Below the pieces are notes generated by a model. That model was given only the letters and a program-made list of their open reading frames with translations. It was not told the origin of the DNA and did no database searches. DNA of 64,000 bases, from assembly GCA_965228695.1 (NCBI GenBank), contig CBDDIB010000002.1, positions 248,001 through 312,000 of the forward strand, written 5' to 3'. The number at the start of each line of letters is the position of its first letter. The first letter of the stretch is position 1. The position numbers and the translations under genes were made by a program. Origin of the DNA: JAJFJD01 sp965228695. GTDB taxonomy: Bacteria; Pseudomonadota; Alphaproteobacteria; UBA8366. Shown here in pieces: positions 35,354 to 43,980 of this stretch.

Positions 35354-36142
35354 CTACGCGTTCTTTAGGTAGGCCAACGCCGCGCGGTGGCAAGTTTCGT
35401 TGGCTGCCGCCAGCACATGACCGTCCGCATGCCGATCCAACGGCGCGCCGGTCCAATCCGTCATGATGCCGCCCGCGCCTTCGATCACCGGCACCAGCGC
35501 CATGAAATCGTAAATCTTGAGGCTGGCTTCCGTCACCACATCGACGAAGCCGGCCGCCAGCAGCCCATAGGCGTAACAGTCCCCGCCATAGCGCGACACC
35601 GCGACCTGCGCCACCATCGCATCGACGGCGGAGCGTTCGCCGCCGCTTTTGAACATGTCGGGATGGGTCGTGTAGTGAATCGCGGTCGCCAGGGTGGAAT
35701 CCTTCCGGGTCGCAACCTGCGCGCCGTTCAACGTCGACGGGTGGCCCGCCGCCCCGACCCAGCGCTCGCCGGAAACCGGTTGGTCGATGACCCCGAGGAT
35801 CGGCTTCCCGTTCCGCATCAACGCGATCAGGGTTCCGAAAATCGGCATGCCGCTGACGAAGGCCTTCGTACCATCGATCGGGTCGAGCACCCAGGCGTAT
35901 TCCGCTTCGGTCCGGACGAAGCCGTGCTCCTCACCGAAAATTCCGTGGACCGGGTATTCATCCTCGATCATCGCCCGCAACGCCGCCTCGGCCTCGCGGT
36001 CGGCGATCGTCACCGGGCTGTCGTCGGCCTTGGTGTCGACGGGAATCGGCGTCCGGAAATACCGCCGGATGATTGCGCCGCTGGCATCGGCAAGCCGCCC
36101 GGCCAGTGCGATGAACTCGTCGGGGCAACGGTCTGCCGTCAT
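35354..36142 (-). CDS. hisN: Inositol-monophosphatase-family histidinol-phosphatase
   Basis: The 262-residue protein has the Li-sensitive phosphatase signature: GEEHG near residue 70, DPIDGTKAFVSG near residue 90 with the metal-binding Asp residues, and a second WTGAPLD segment with WD-like placement near 228. In alphaproteobacteria, which lack the HisB phosphatase fusion, this subtype is usually the histidinol-phosphate phosphatase HisN. Inositol monophosphatase (SuhB) or 3'-phosphoadenosine phosphatase remain alternatives. Confidence 0.85.
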   Translation of the reverse strand: MTADRCPDEFIALAGRLADASGAIIRRYFRTPIPVDTKADDSPVTIADREAEAALRAMIEDEYPVHGIFGEEHGFVRTEAEYAWVLDPIDGTKAFVSGMPIFGTLIALMRNGKPILGVIDQPVSGERWVGAAGHPSTLNGAQVATRKDSTLATAIHYTTHPDMFKSGGERSAVDAMVAQVAVSRYGGDCYAYGLLAAGFVDVVTEASLKIYDFMALVPVIEGAGGIMTDWTGAPLDRHADGHVLAAANETCHRAALAYLKNA

Positions 36143-36204
36143 GGATCGGTCCCGCGGCGGTTACGAATGGGATGCCGGCGCGTCGGCCGGCCGCTCAACG
36201 GCCC

Positions 36205-36750
36205 TTAGGGCAGCGGCTTCGGGCTGTCGCTCAACGACCGCATGTAGGCGATGAGATCCGCGCGGTCCTTATCCTTCTTGAGACCGGCGTAGGTCATCTT
36301 CGTGCCCTTGGCAAAGTCCCTCGGCTTATAGAGGAATTTGTTGAGGGCATCGTAATCCCAATTGGTCTCAAGACCCTGCAAAGCGCTGGAATAGCTGAAT
36401 CCGTCCACCCCGGCAGTTTTCGCGCCGACGACATTCCAAAGGTTCGGGCCGATCTTGTTCTTGCCGCCCTTCTCGAAGGTGTGACAGGACGCGCATTTCT
36501 TGGCGACTTTCTTGCCGTTCTCGACATTGGCGGCGGCGAGCAGCGGCCCGATCGCGGCCGGGCCGGCAGGCGCGGCGGCGGTCTGCGTGGGCGCGCTTCC
36601 GGCGGCATCGGCGGCGATCTCAAAGGCGGGCTTTTCCAGCGGCGTGGGGCGATAGACTTGCTCGGTAATGAAACCAGACGTCATAGCCAACAGCCCCGCG
36701 CAAAGCACGGCGCCGGCAACCTTGTTCACGAAAAGCGGATCTTTCCCCAT
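36205..36750 (-). CDS. cycM: Membrane-anchored class I cytochrome c (CycM-type)
   Basis: The 181-residue protein starts with an uncleaved N-terminal membrane anchor (about residues 8-27) and an Ala/Pro-rich linker. The cytochrome c domain has a single haem-binding CASCH motif near residue 93 and a candidate Met ligand in GTKMTY near 146. It likely carries electrons between the bc1 complex and terminal oxidase. The start at 36750 has AGGTTGAGG upstream. Placement head-to-head with kdsB is conserved in related bacteria. Confidence 0.92.
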   Translation of the reverse strand: MGKDPLFVNKVAGAVLCAGLLAMTSGFITEQVYRPTPLEKPAFEIAADAAGSAPTQTAAAPAGPAAIGPLLAAANVENGKKVAKKCASCHTFEKGGKNKIGPNLWNVVGAKTAGVDGFSYSSALQGLETNWDYDALNKFLYKPRDFAKGTKMTYAGLKKDKDRADLIAYMRSLSDSPKPLP

Positions 36751-36946
36751 AACCTCAACCTGTGATTTTTGAACCTTGCGCGCCAAAAACAGCGCCTCAG
36801 GGATATCACCCGAAGCGCGTCACCAACAAGCTGGCGTAACCTATACCAATGGGCTGTAATGCCGAAAGTCGGGGCGGGGTCGCGCGGCAAAATGACGCAG
36901 GCCCGCCTCACCCGAAACAAACCGGCGATCGCCATAATCGAGCCCG

Positions 36947-37690
36947 ATGCCCGCACCGCAGAACCCCATCGTGATCATCCCCGCCCGCATGGCGTCGACC
37001 CGGTTTCCCGATAAACCGTTGGCGGCGATCAATGGCATTCCGATGATCGTCCAGGTCATGCGCCGCGCCGAGGAGGCCGAAACCGGTCCCGTCCTGGTCG
37101 CCGCCGCCGAACGGGAGATCGCCGATGCGGTCGAGGCGGCCGGCGGCACCGCGATCCTCACCGATCCGGACCTGCCATCCGGCTCGGACCGGATTCACCA
37201 GGCGCTGGCGCGGTTCGATCCGGAGGGTGCCCACGATGCGGTCGTCAACGTGCAGGGCGACCTGCCGACGATCGATCCCGCGGCGATCCATGCCTCGCTA
37301 GCGGCGCTTTCGGGCGAGGGCGTCGATATCGCGACCCTGGCCGCCGTGATCACCCGGGACGGGGAGCGCGACGACCCCAATGTGGTAAAGGCGGTGGTCC
37401 CCCTGGCGGAAGGCGCGCGTCAGGGCCGGGCGCTCTATTTCACCCGCGCCGCCGCACCGGCCGGGGATGGCCCGTTGCTGCATCACATCGGCCTCTACGC
37501 CTACCGGCGGGCGGCGCTGGAACGGTTCATCGAACTGCCGCCCGGCGTCCTGGAACAACGCGAGAAACTCGAACAGTTACGGGCGCTTGAGGCCGGCCTG
37601 CATATCGAAGTGGCGCTCGTTGACACGGTTCCGCTCGGCGTCGATACTCCGGCCGATCTCGAACGCGCGGCGGAAATCCTCGCGCGATAG
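36947..37690 (+). CDS. kdsB: 3-deoxy-manno-octulosonate cytidylyltransferase
   Basis: The 247-residue enzyme has the nucleotidyl-transferase start IIPARMASTRFPDKPL, the SGSDRIHQAL segment and the VNVQGDLPTIDP motif with the metal-binding Asp. It activates Kdo as CMP-Kdo for lipid A-core synthesis. The gene lies 197 bases from the divergent cytochrome gene and 15 bases before pheA. Confidence 0.95.
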   Translation: MPAPQNPIVIIPARMASTRFPDKPLAAINGIPMIVQVMRRAEEAETGPVLVAAAEREIADAVEAAGGTAILTDPDLPSGSDRIHQALARFDPEGAHDAVVNVQGDLPTIDPAAIHASLAALSGEGVDIATLAAVITRDGERDDPNVVKAVVPLAEGARQGRALYFTRAAAPAGDGPLLHHIGLYAYRRAALERFIELPPGVLEQREKLEQLRALEAGLHIEVALVDTVPLGVDTPADLERAAEILAR

Positions 37691-37705
37691 GATGGATTCC
37701 CGGCC

Positions 37706-38566
37706 ATGACGGCAAAATCGGACAACCTGATCGCGTTTCAGGGCCTCCCCGGTGCATATTCGGACCTCGCCTGCAGGACCGCTTATCCCGATATGGAGAC
37801 CCTGCCCTGCCGGACCTTCGAGGATGTCTTCGCGGCGGTCCACGACGGCAAGGCGCGGCTCGCGATGATCCCGATCGAGAATTCGGTCGCCGGGCGCGTC
37901 GCGGATATCCATCATCTGCTGCCGGACTCGGGCCTGCATATCATCGGCGAACATTTCGAGCGCGTGAACCATCAACTGCTGGCGTGCAAGGGCGTGAAGA
38001 TCGACGACCTGAAATCGGTGCACAGCCACGTGCATGCGCTGTCGCAATGCCGCAACATCATCCGCGACCTGGGCCTGCAGGCCGTCGTCCATGTGGATAC
38101 CGCCGGGTCCGCGAAGGAACTGTCCGAGACCGGCGACCGCACGATGGGTGCGATCGCCTCGACCCTGGCGGCGGAGACCTATGGCCTCGACATCCTGCGG
38201 ACCGACATCGAAGACGAAGAGCACAACACGACCCGGTTCATCGTGATGGCGATGGAGCCGATCGATCCCGATCCCAAGGACCAAATAGTCGTCACCTCCT
38301 TCGTGTTCCGCGTGCGCAACGTGCCCGCGGCGCTGTACAAGGCGCTCGGCGGATTCGCGACCAATGGCGTGAATATGACGAAGCTGGAATCCTACATGGT
38401 GCGCGGGCAGTTCACCGCGACCCAGTTCTATGCCGACGTCGAGGGACACCCGGACCAAACATCCGTCCGGCTTGCGCTGGAGGAGTTGGGCTTCTTCAGC
38501 CGCGAGGTGAAGATCCTGGGCGTCTATCCGGCCTCGCCGCGCCGCGCCGGCATCAACGGCAACTAA
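37706..38566 (+). CDS. pheA: Prephenate dehydratase
   Basis: The 286-residue monofunctional enzyme has the catalytic domain (about 8-185) with the TTRF motif (NTTRFIVMA near residue 173) and a C-terminal ACT domain (VTSFVFRVRN to the end). Phe-binding ACT residues appear as LESYM instead of the ESRP found in E. coli, as in other alphaproteobacteria. It converts prephenate to phenylpyruvate and is probably feedback-inhibited by phenylalanine. It lacks a chorismate mutase domain. Confidence 0.95.
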   Translation: MTAKSDNLIAFQGLPGAYSDLACRTAYPDMETLPCRTFEDVFAAVHDGKARLAMIPIENSVAGRVADIHHLLPDSGLHIIGEHFERVNHQLLACKGVKIDDLKSVHSHVHALSQCRNIIRDLGLQAVVHVDTAGSAKELSETGDRTMGAIASTLAAETYGLDILRTDIEDEEHNTTRFIVMAMEPIDPDPKDQIVVTSFVFRVRNVPAALYKALGGFATNGVNMTKLESYMVRGQFTATQFYADVEGHPDQTSVRLALEELGFFSREVKILGVYPASPRRAGINGN

Positions 38567-38581
38567 CGGGCGCCACGGCCG

Positions 38582-39481
38582 CTACAATCCCAGCCATTCG
38601 TTGATCAGCCGCCGAGAGATCGAATCCTTGCGCGGCAGGCGGAAGGTCGCGTCCTCCGGCGAATTCAGCAGGAAGTCGCGCGAGAACCACTGCGCGCCGT
38701 CTTCCAACTCGTGGTAGTCGACGGTCAGGTCGAAGGTCGTCGCCCGCGCCGTATAACCCAGCATGATGTTGGCCGGGAACGGCCAGGGCTGCGACGAATG
38801 ATAGGTCGTGTCGGTGATCTCCAGCCCGACCTCTTCGAAGACTTCGCGCGCGACCGCGTCTTCGAGACTTTCGCCCGGCTCGACGAAACCGGCCAGGATC
38901 GAATGCTGCCCCGGCAGCATGTTCGCCTTGCGGCCGAGGACCACCCGATCCCCGCCGTCGTGAATCAGCATGATCACCGCCGGGTCGGTGCGCGGGAAAC
39001 AAAGCGTCCGGCAGTCGGCGTCGGTGCACTGGCGGACATGGCCGGCTTCCTTCGCCTCGGTCGGACTGCCGCACACGCCGCAGAACCGATGCCGCTTATG
39101 CCAGGTCATCATCGCCCGGGCGTAGGCCAGCAACCCGCCCTCGTTCGCGGTCATGCGCGGGCCGACGCGCCGCAAATCCTGGAAGGTGCCGTAATCGCGC
39201 AACGGCGGCTCGTCATGATGCGAAACATCGATGGCGAAATACGCCGCTTCGCCGACAAGGCCGAGAAAGACGACCACATCGTGGTTGTCCAGCGGCAGAT
39301 GCCCGGTCGGCAAGGCCATCGGCTGCGGGATATCGCCCTCAAGCACCAAATTGCGCGACCGCCAAACCGGCACGACCCGAGACGCCGGGTCTTTCAACTG
39401 CGATACGAGCCATTCATCGTCCCGCCGCAAGTGGCCCGCCCGATCAATCTCGATGCTTGCATAGGTATTTGCGCTTTTCAT
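38582..39481 (-). CDS. nudC: NAD(+)/NADH pyrophosphatase NudC
   Basis: The 299-residue protein contains a zinc ribbon (CGVCGS and CTDADC near residue 125) and a complete Nudix box from GFVEPGE to REVFEEVG near residue 190. The NudC-specific SQPWPFP motif follows about 17 residues later. It hydrolyses NADH and can remove NAD caps from RNA. The start at 39481 has no strong ribosome site, and the frame extends to a TTG at 39517, so the exact N-terminus is uncertain. It is convergent with pheA. Confidence 0.92.
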   Translation of the reverse strand: MKSANTYASIEIDRAGHLRRDDEWLVSQLKDPASRVVPVWRSRNLVLEGDIPQPMALPTGHLPLDNHDVVVFLGLVGEAAYFAIDVSHHDEPPLRDYGTFQDLRRVGPRMTANEGGLLAYARAMMTWHKRHRFCGVCGSPTEAKEAGHVRQCTDADCRTLCFPRTDPAVIMLIHDGGDRVVLGRKANMLPGQHSILAGFVEPGESLEDAVAREVFEEVGLEITDTTYHSSQPWPFPANIMLGYTARATTFDLTVDYHELEDGAQWFSRDFLLNSPEDATFRLPRKDSISRRLINEWLGL

Positions 39482-39573
39482 GCTGCGAATTTCGCATGGT
39501 TGCCATCGGCCACGCAACCAGCGTCGGGCGTGGAAGCCCCGACTCCCCTTGCCTTCTCGACACCGGTAGCTGA

Positions 39574-39579
39574 TATAGT
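39574..39579 (+). promoter_or_regulatory. -10 box of the SRP RNA promoter
   Basis: TATAGT at 39574-39579 lies 7 bases upstream of the first paired base of the SRP RNA (39586), the normal distance for a transcription start. No convincing -35 box is visible at 16-18 bases upstream. Confidence 0.4.
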
Positions 39580-39585
39580 GAAATC

Positions 39586-39682
39586 GGAAGGTTGGTCAGC
39601 GGACGAATCCCTCGCCAACCCGGTCAGGTCCGGAAGGAAGCAGCCGTAACGAGTCAGGTTCGGGTCGCCCGGCCGGCCTTCC
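39586..39682 (+). ncRNA. ffs: Signal recognition particle RNA, bacterial small type (4.5S)
   Basis: The conserved domain IV sequence GTCCGGAAGGAAGCAGCC is at 39628-39645, containing the GGAA tetraloop and the asymmetric internal loop that bind Ffh. The ends GGAAGGTTGGTC (39586-39597) and GGCCGGCCTTCC (39671-39682) pair with G-U tolerance, closing a rod of about 97 nt. It targets ribosomes making membrane proteins to FtsY. It sits just before dnaX, its standard place in alphaproteobacteria. Confidence 0.93.
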
Positions 39683-39732
39683 ACCCGACATTGGGAGCCG
39701 AAGGTAAAATAAGGTAAGAACAGTCCCGCCGC

Positions 39733-41517
39733 ATGGCAAAGGACACAGAATCAACGGCATATCGCGTCCTCGCTCGCAAGTACCGGCCGAGCACTTTTGA
39801 GGAACTGGTTGGCCAGGACGCGCTGGTCCGTACCTTATCGAACGCGATCGACAGCGGTCGGATCGCGCATGCCTACATGCTTACGGGCGTCCGCGGCGTC
39901 GGCAAGACGACGACCGCCCGGATCATCGCGCGGGCGCTGAACTGCGTCGGCGAGGACGGCCAAGGTGACATCACCATCACGCCCTGCGGCACGTGCGATC
40001 AGTGCATCGCGATCGCCGAGGACCGGCATGTCGACGTGATGGAAATGGACGCCGCCAGCCGGACCGGCGTGGACGACATCCGCGAGTTGATCGAGGGCGT
40101 GCGCTACAAGCCGGTGTCGGCGCGCTTCAAGGTCTACATCATCGACGAAGTGCACATGCTGTCGAAGAACGCCTTCAACGCGTTGCTGAAGACGCTGGAA
40201 GAGCCGCCGGAGCATGTCCGCTTCATCTTCGCGACGACGGAAATCCGCAAGGTCCCGGTCACCGTGCTGTCGCGCTGTCAGCGCTTCGACCTGCGCCGGC
40301 TGGACATGGCGCAGTTGGCCGAGCATTTCACCAATGTCGCGAAACAGGAAGACGTCACGGTCGACGACGATGCGATCCGGCTGATTTCCCGCGCGGCGGA
40401 CGGATCGGTGCGCGACGGGCTGTCGCTGCTCGACCAGGCGATCGCGCTCGGCGACGGCGCCGTCACCGGCGAACAGGTGCAGAACATGCTGGGCTTGGCC
40501 GACCGGGCCGCGGTCTTCGATCTGTTCGAGCAACTCATGGGCGGCGACATCAAGGGTGCGCTCGGCCAGATGCAGAACATGTATCGCGACGGCGCCGACC
40601 CGGTCGCCGTCCTGCAGGATCTGCTCGACGCGACCTACTGGATCACCCGCATCAAGATCGCGCCCGAAGTGGCGGACGCCGCCTATACGCCGGAGATCGA
40701 AAAAACCCGCGGCGGCGATTTTGCCAAGAAACTCGGCCTGCCGGTTCTGACCCGGACCTGGCAGCTCCTCTTGAAGGGGTTGGAGGAAACCCAACGTGCC
40801 GAAGCGCAGCTTCAGGCCGCTGAAATGGTTCTGGTGCGGCTCGCCTATGCGGCGGACCTGCCGTCGCCGGCCGACCTCGCCAGTCAAGTGTCGCAAAAAC
40901 CGGCCGCACCGAACGGCGGCGGCCCGGCAACGGAAACGCCCGCAGGCGCCGCGCCTTCCGGCGGTGGCCCTGCCGGGTCCACGGCGGCCGCCGTGGCCAT
41001 GCCGGACCCGGCGCCCGAAGCGCCGCCCGCGCCGATGCCGGACGCGATACCCGAGACCGGCGCGGCGACGATTAGATCGCCGGAGAGTTTCGCCGACGTC
41101 TTGGCGTTGTTCGAAGAGCAGCGCGAGGTCGGCATTCGCGTGCAGCTTGCCAACAACGTCCATCTCGTCCGGTTCGAGAAGGGCCGCATCGAGTTCCGGC
41201 CGACCGAACACGCGCAGCGCGATCTAGCGAACAAGACAGCATCGATGCTGACGCAGTGGACCGGCGACCGGTGGGTTGTCAGCATTTCGCAGGAAGCCGG
41301 CGATCCGACGATGGCCGAGCAGGACGCCGCAGCGCAGCAGCGCTTGCTGGACGCGGCCGAAGAGCTACCCTTGGTACAAGCGGTGAAGGCGGCCTTTCCG
41401 GGGTCGGTCATCCGCAAGGTCACGCCGCGCGGCGATCCGTCGGAACTCGACTATCCCGATATGGCCGGCGACGACGCCGGCCTCGGCTTTGACGACGAAG
41501 ACGATGAAGAGGATTGA
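39733..41517 (+). CDS. dnaX: DNA polymerase III subunit gamma/tau
   Basis: The 594-residue protein has the clamp-loader AAA+ module: Walker A GVRGVGKTTTAR near residue 55, a zinc-binding Cys set (CGTCDQC near residue 89), Walker B DEVHML near residue 138 and sensor 1 in FATTEIRKVP. The Ala/Pro-rich linker (about 390-450) leads to a C-terminal tau-like domain. I see no obvious A-rich slippery site and hairpin like that of E. coli, so only the long form may be made. It precedes ybaB and recR, the usual grouping. Confidence 0.95.
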   Translation: MAKDTESTAYRVLARKYRPSTFEELVGQDALVRTLSNAIDSGRIAHAYMLTGVRGVGKTTTARIIARALNCVGEDGQGDITITPCGTCDQCIAIAEDRHVDVMEMDAASRTGVDDIRELIEGVRYKPVSARFKVYIIDEVHMLSKNAFNALLKTLEEPPEHVRFIFATTEIRKVPVTVLSRCQRFDLRRLDMAQLAEHFTNVAKQEDVTVDDDAIRLISRAADGSVRDGLSLLDQAIALGDGAVTGEQVQNMLGLADRAAVFDLFEQLMGGDIKGALGQMQNMYRDGADPVAVLQDLLDATYWITRIKIAPEVADAAYTPEIEKTRGGDFAKKLGLPVLTRTWQLLLKGLEETQRAEAQLQAAEMVLVRLAYAADLPSPADLASQVSQKPAAPNGGGPATETPAGAAPSGGGPAGSTAAAVAMPDPAPEAPPAPMPDAIPETGAATIRSPESFADVLALFEEQREVGIRVQLANNVHLVRFEKGRIEFRPTEHAQRDLANKTASMLTQWTGDRWVVSISQEAGDPTMAEQDAAAQQRLLDAAEELPLVQAVKAAFPGSVIRKVTPRGDPSELDYPDMAGDDAGLGFDDEDDEED

Positions 41518-41520
41518 ACG

Positions 41521-41844
41521 ATGAAGAATCTCGGGCAACTGATGAAACAGGCCCAGGAAATGCAGACCAAGATGGCCGAAATGCAGGAAAAGCTCGAGAC
41601 GCTGGAAATCAGCGGCAGCGCCGCCGCCGGCATGGTGACCGTCATCCTGAACGGCAAGGGTGCGATGCGGTCGGTCAAGATCGATCCGTCGCTGATCAAG
41701 CCCGACGACGCGGAAATCCTCGAGGACCTGATCACGGCGGCGCATAATGACGCCAAATCCCGCCTCGAAGAGAAGGTTCAGGAAGAAACGTCGTCGATGA
41801 TGGGCGGGCTGCAGCTTCCGCCCGGCTTCAAGCTTCCATTTTAA
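41521..41844 (+). CDS. ybaB: YbaB/EbfC nucleoid-associated protein
   Basis: The 107-residue protein begins with a long helix of Gln/Met/Lys residues (LMKQAQEMQTKMAEMQEK in pieces). The Gly-rich strand MVTVILNGKGAM and a C-terminal helix follow, as expected for the DNA-binding YbaB dimer. It lies between dnaX (3-base gap) and recR (11-base gap), the conserved order. Confidence 0.95.
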   Translation: MKNLGQLMKQAQEMQTKMAEMQEKLETLEISGSAAAGMVTVILNGKGAMRSVKIDPSLIKPDDAEILEDLITAAHNDAKSRLEEKVQEETSSMMGGLQLPPGFKLPF

Positions 41845-41855
41845 GACGGCGCGTG

Positions 41856-42449
41856 ATGAACGACGTCGAACGGCTGACGCAATTACTGGCACGGTTGCCG
41901 GGCCTGGGACCGCGCTCGGCGCGCAGGGCCGTCCTGCATCTCCTGAAGAAACGCGAGACGCTGATGCAGCCGTTGGGACAGGCGCTCGAAGCGGTCGCGG
42001 AAACCGTCAAGACCTGCCCGACGTGCGGCAATCTCGATACCGACATTCCGTGCAGCATCTGCCGCGATCAAGAGCGCGATTCCGCCACGATCTGCGTCCT
42101 GGAGGAGGTTGGCGATTTATGGGCGCTGGAACGGACCGGATCGTTCAAGGGACGCTATCACGTTCTGGGGGGGCGCCTCTCCGCCCTCGACGGGATCGGC
42201 CCCGAGGATCTGAATATCGGTGGCCTGATCGACCGCGCCGGCGCTCCCGACGTACGCGAGATCATCCTGGCGACGAACCTGACGGTCGACGGCCAGACCA
42301 CCGCGCATTACATCGCCGAACGCCTGGCGGAAACGGATGTTCGCGTCACCCGGCTGGCGCACGGCGTGCCCGTGGGCGGCGAGCTGGACTATCTCGACGA
42401 CGGAACGCTCACCGCCGCATTGCGTTCGCGCCAATCACTGCAAATATAG
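41856..42449 (+). CDS. recR: Recombination mediator RecR
   Basis: The 197-residue protein has an N-terminal helix-hairpin-helix (LPGLGPRSARRA), a four-Cys zinc finger (CPTCG and CSIC near residues 54-69) and a Toprim domain with ICVLEEVGD. With RecO it loads RecA on gapped DNA. The ATG at 41856 directly follows an in-frame GTG; the ATG is preferred. Confidence 0.95.
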   Translation: MNDVERLTQLLARLPGLGPRSARRAVLHLLKKRETLMQPLGQALEAVAETVKTCPTCGNLDTDIPCSICRDQERDSATICVLEEVGDLWALERTGSFKGRYHVLGGRLSALDGIGPEDLNIGGLIDRAGAPDVREIILATNLTVDGQTTAHYIAERLAETDVRVTRLAHGVPVGGELDYLDDGTLTAALRSRQSLQI

Positions 42450-42508
42450 AGACGATCAATCGGGCCTCTCCGGAAAACCAATAAGAACCAACAGAAACGC
42501 AGGACACC

Positions 42509-43978
42509 ATGTCGATCACGACACGAGCCCCGAAATCCGGCCCTTGGAAAGCCATTCTCCGGCATGCCGGCCTGACCGCCGCGGCCCTTCTCTTCGTCGG
42601 CGGCGTGGCACAGGCCGAGGCGAAAGAAATTGTCGTCACGCCGGATGCCCGCACCGCCATCGCGGTAACGATCTACAACGGCAACGTCGCCTTCGTGCAC
42701 GAACAGCGGCGGATCGACCTGAAGACCGGCCGCAACATTCTGGCGCTCTCCGGCGTCAGCCCGTCGATGCAGCCGGCGACGGCGTCGGTTCTCGCGGATG
42801 CGCCCAAGAACGCGACCCTGGTCGACCAGACCTTCGCGTTCGATCTGCTGACACCGGCCTCCTTACTGAAACATTCGGTCGGCCGCACGGTGCGGGTCAT
42901 CAAAACGCATCCGACCACCGGCGAGGAAACCGTCGAAATCGCGAAGGTGCTGAGCACGCGCAACGGCATCATCCTGCAGATCGGCGACCGCATCGAAACG
43001 AAGGTTCCGGGGCGCATCGCCTATGACACGCTGCCCTCCACCCTGCGGGAAAGCCCGACGCTGCTGGCCACCTTCGACGTGCAGCAGCCCGCGGCCACGA
43101 CTCTCGACCTGCATTACCTGACCGGCGGCCTCACCTGGCAGGCCGATTATGTCGCCAAACTGGACGCGGCGGAGGCGAACCTGTCGCTCCAGGCGGTTGC
43201 CACGATCACGAACAACAGCGGCGCGGCCTTCCGGGACGCGGCATTGCGGCTCGTGGCCGGCTCGATCAATCAGGGGCCGCAGGGCGCACCGCAGCCGAGA
43301 CGCGGATTGTCCGCGCGGAAGGAGGCCACCGCGCTGGCCGCCCCGGTTCCGCCCCAACCGGCCGGCGACATGCATATCTATCCCATTCCGGAGCAGACAT
43401 CCCTTGAAGACCGGGCAACCAAGCAGATCGTGCTGTTCCGCGCCGCGACCGTGCCGGTGACCAAGGAATACCGGATCGAGGGAAACGGCAGTTTCTACAC
43501 CCGCCGGTTCGGCAACCCACTCACGCTTAACGCCGAACGCCTGCTGCATTTCAAAAATAAGGACAAGCAAGGACTCGGCGTGCCCATGCCGGCCGGCACG
43601 ATCTGGGTATACGGCAACGCCGACGGATCGGGCGGCACCTTTTTCGGCGCTGACCGCATCGGCCATACGCCCGACGGCGCGGAAGTCCGCCTGCGACTGG
43701 GCCGGGCCTTCGATATCACGGCGAAACGCAAACAAACGGATTTCCGCAAGCAGGGTCTGCCGAAAAACACCTATGAATCGACCCATGAGATCAAAATCGG
43801 CAATGCGACCGGCAAGGCGGTAACCGTAAAGATCGTCGAGCGTATGCCGGGCGACTGGAAAATCCTGGACTCATCGGCCAAGCATCAGAAGTCGGCATCG
43901 GACCGCGCCGAATGGTCGATCACGGTCCCGTCCAAGGGCGAGATGACGCTAACCTATACGGTACGGGTTCAGCTCTAG
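42509..43978 (+). CDS. Secreted DUF4139 domain protein
   Basis: The 489-residue protein has a long N-terminal region followed by a signal-like hydrophobic stretch (about 17-35, ending near AQAEA). A beta-rich DUF4139 domain covers most of the length, with the LTWQADYVA motif near residue 207 and a C-terminal immunoglobulin-like part. Such proteins are exported and of unknown function, sometimes annotated as mucoidy inhibitor A-like. It follows recR by 59 bases on the same strand and converges with rmuC. Confidence 0.85.
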   Translation: MSITTRAPKSGPWKAILRHAGLTAAALLFVGGVAQAEAKEIVVTPDARTAIAVTIYNGNVAFVHEQRRIDLKTGRNILALSGVSPSMQPATASVLADAPKNATLVDQTFAFDLLTPASLLKHSVGRTVRVIKTHPTTGEETVEIAKVLSTRNGIILQIGDRIETKVPGRIAYDTLPSTLRESPTLLATFDVQQPAATTLDLHYLTGGLTWQADYVAKLDAAEANLSLQAVATITNNSGAAFRDAALRLVAGSINQGPQGAPQPRRGLSARKEATALAAPVPPQPAGDMHIYPIPEQTSLEDRATKQIVLFRAATVPVTKEYRIEGNGSFYTRRFGNPLTLNAERLLHFKNKDKQGLGVPMPAGTIWVYGNADGSGGTFFGADRIGHTPDGAEVRLRLGRAFDITAKRKQTDFRKQGLPKNTYESTHEIKIGNATGKAVTVKIVERMPGDWKILDSSAKHQKSASDRAEWSITVPSKGEMTLTYTVRVQL

Positions 43979-43980
43979 GA

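Noticed and set aside
39733..41517. Programmed frameshift in dnaX like that of E. coli
   Set aside because: No A-AAA-AAG slippery sequence with a following hairpin was seen, and the long frame is uninterrupted.
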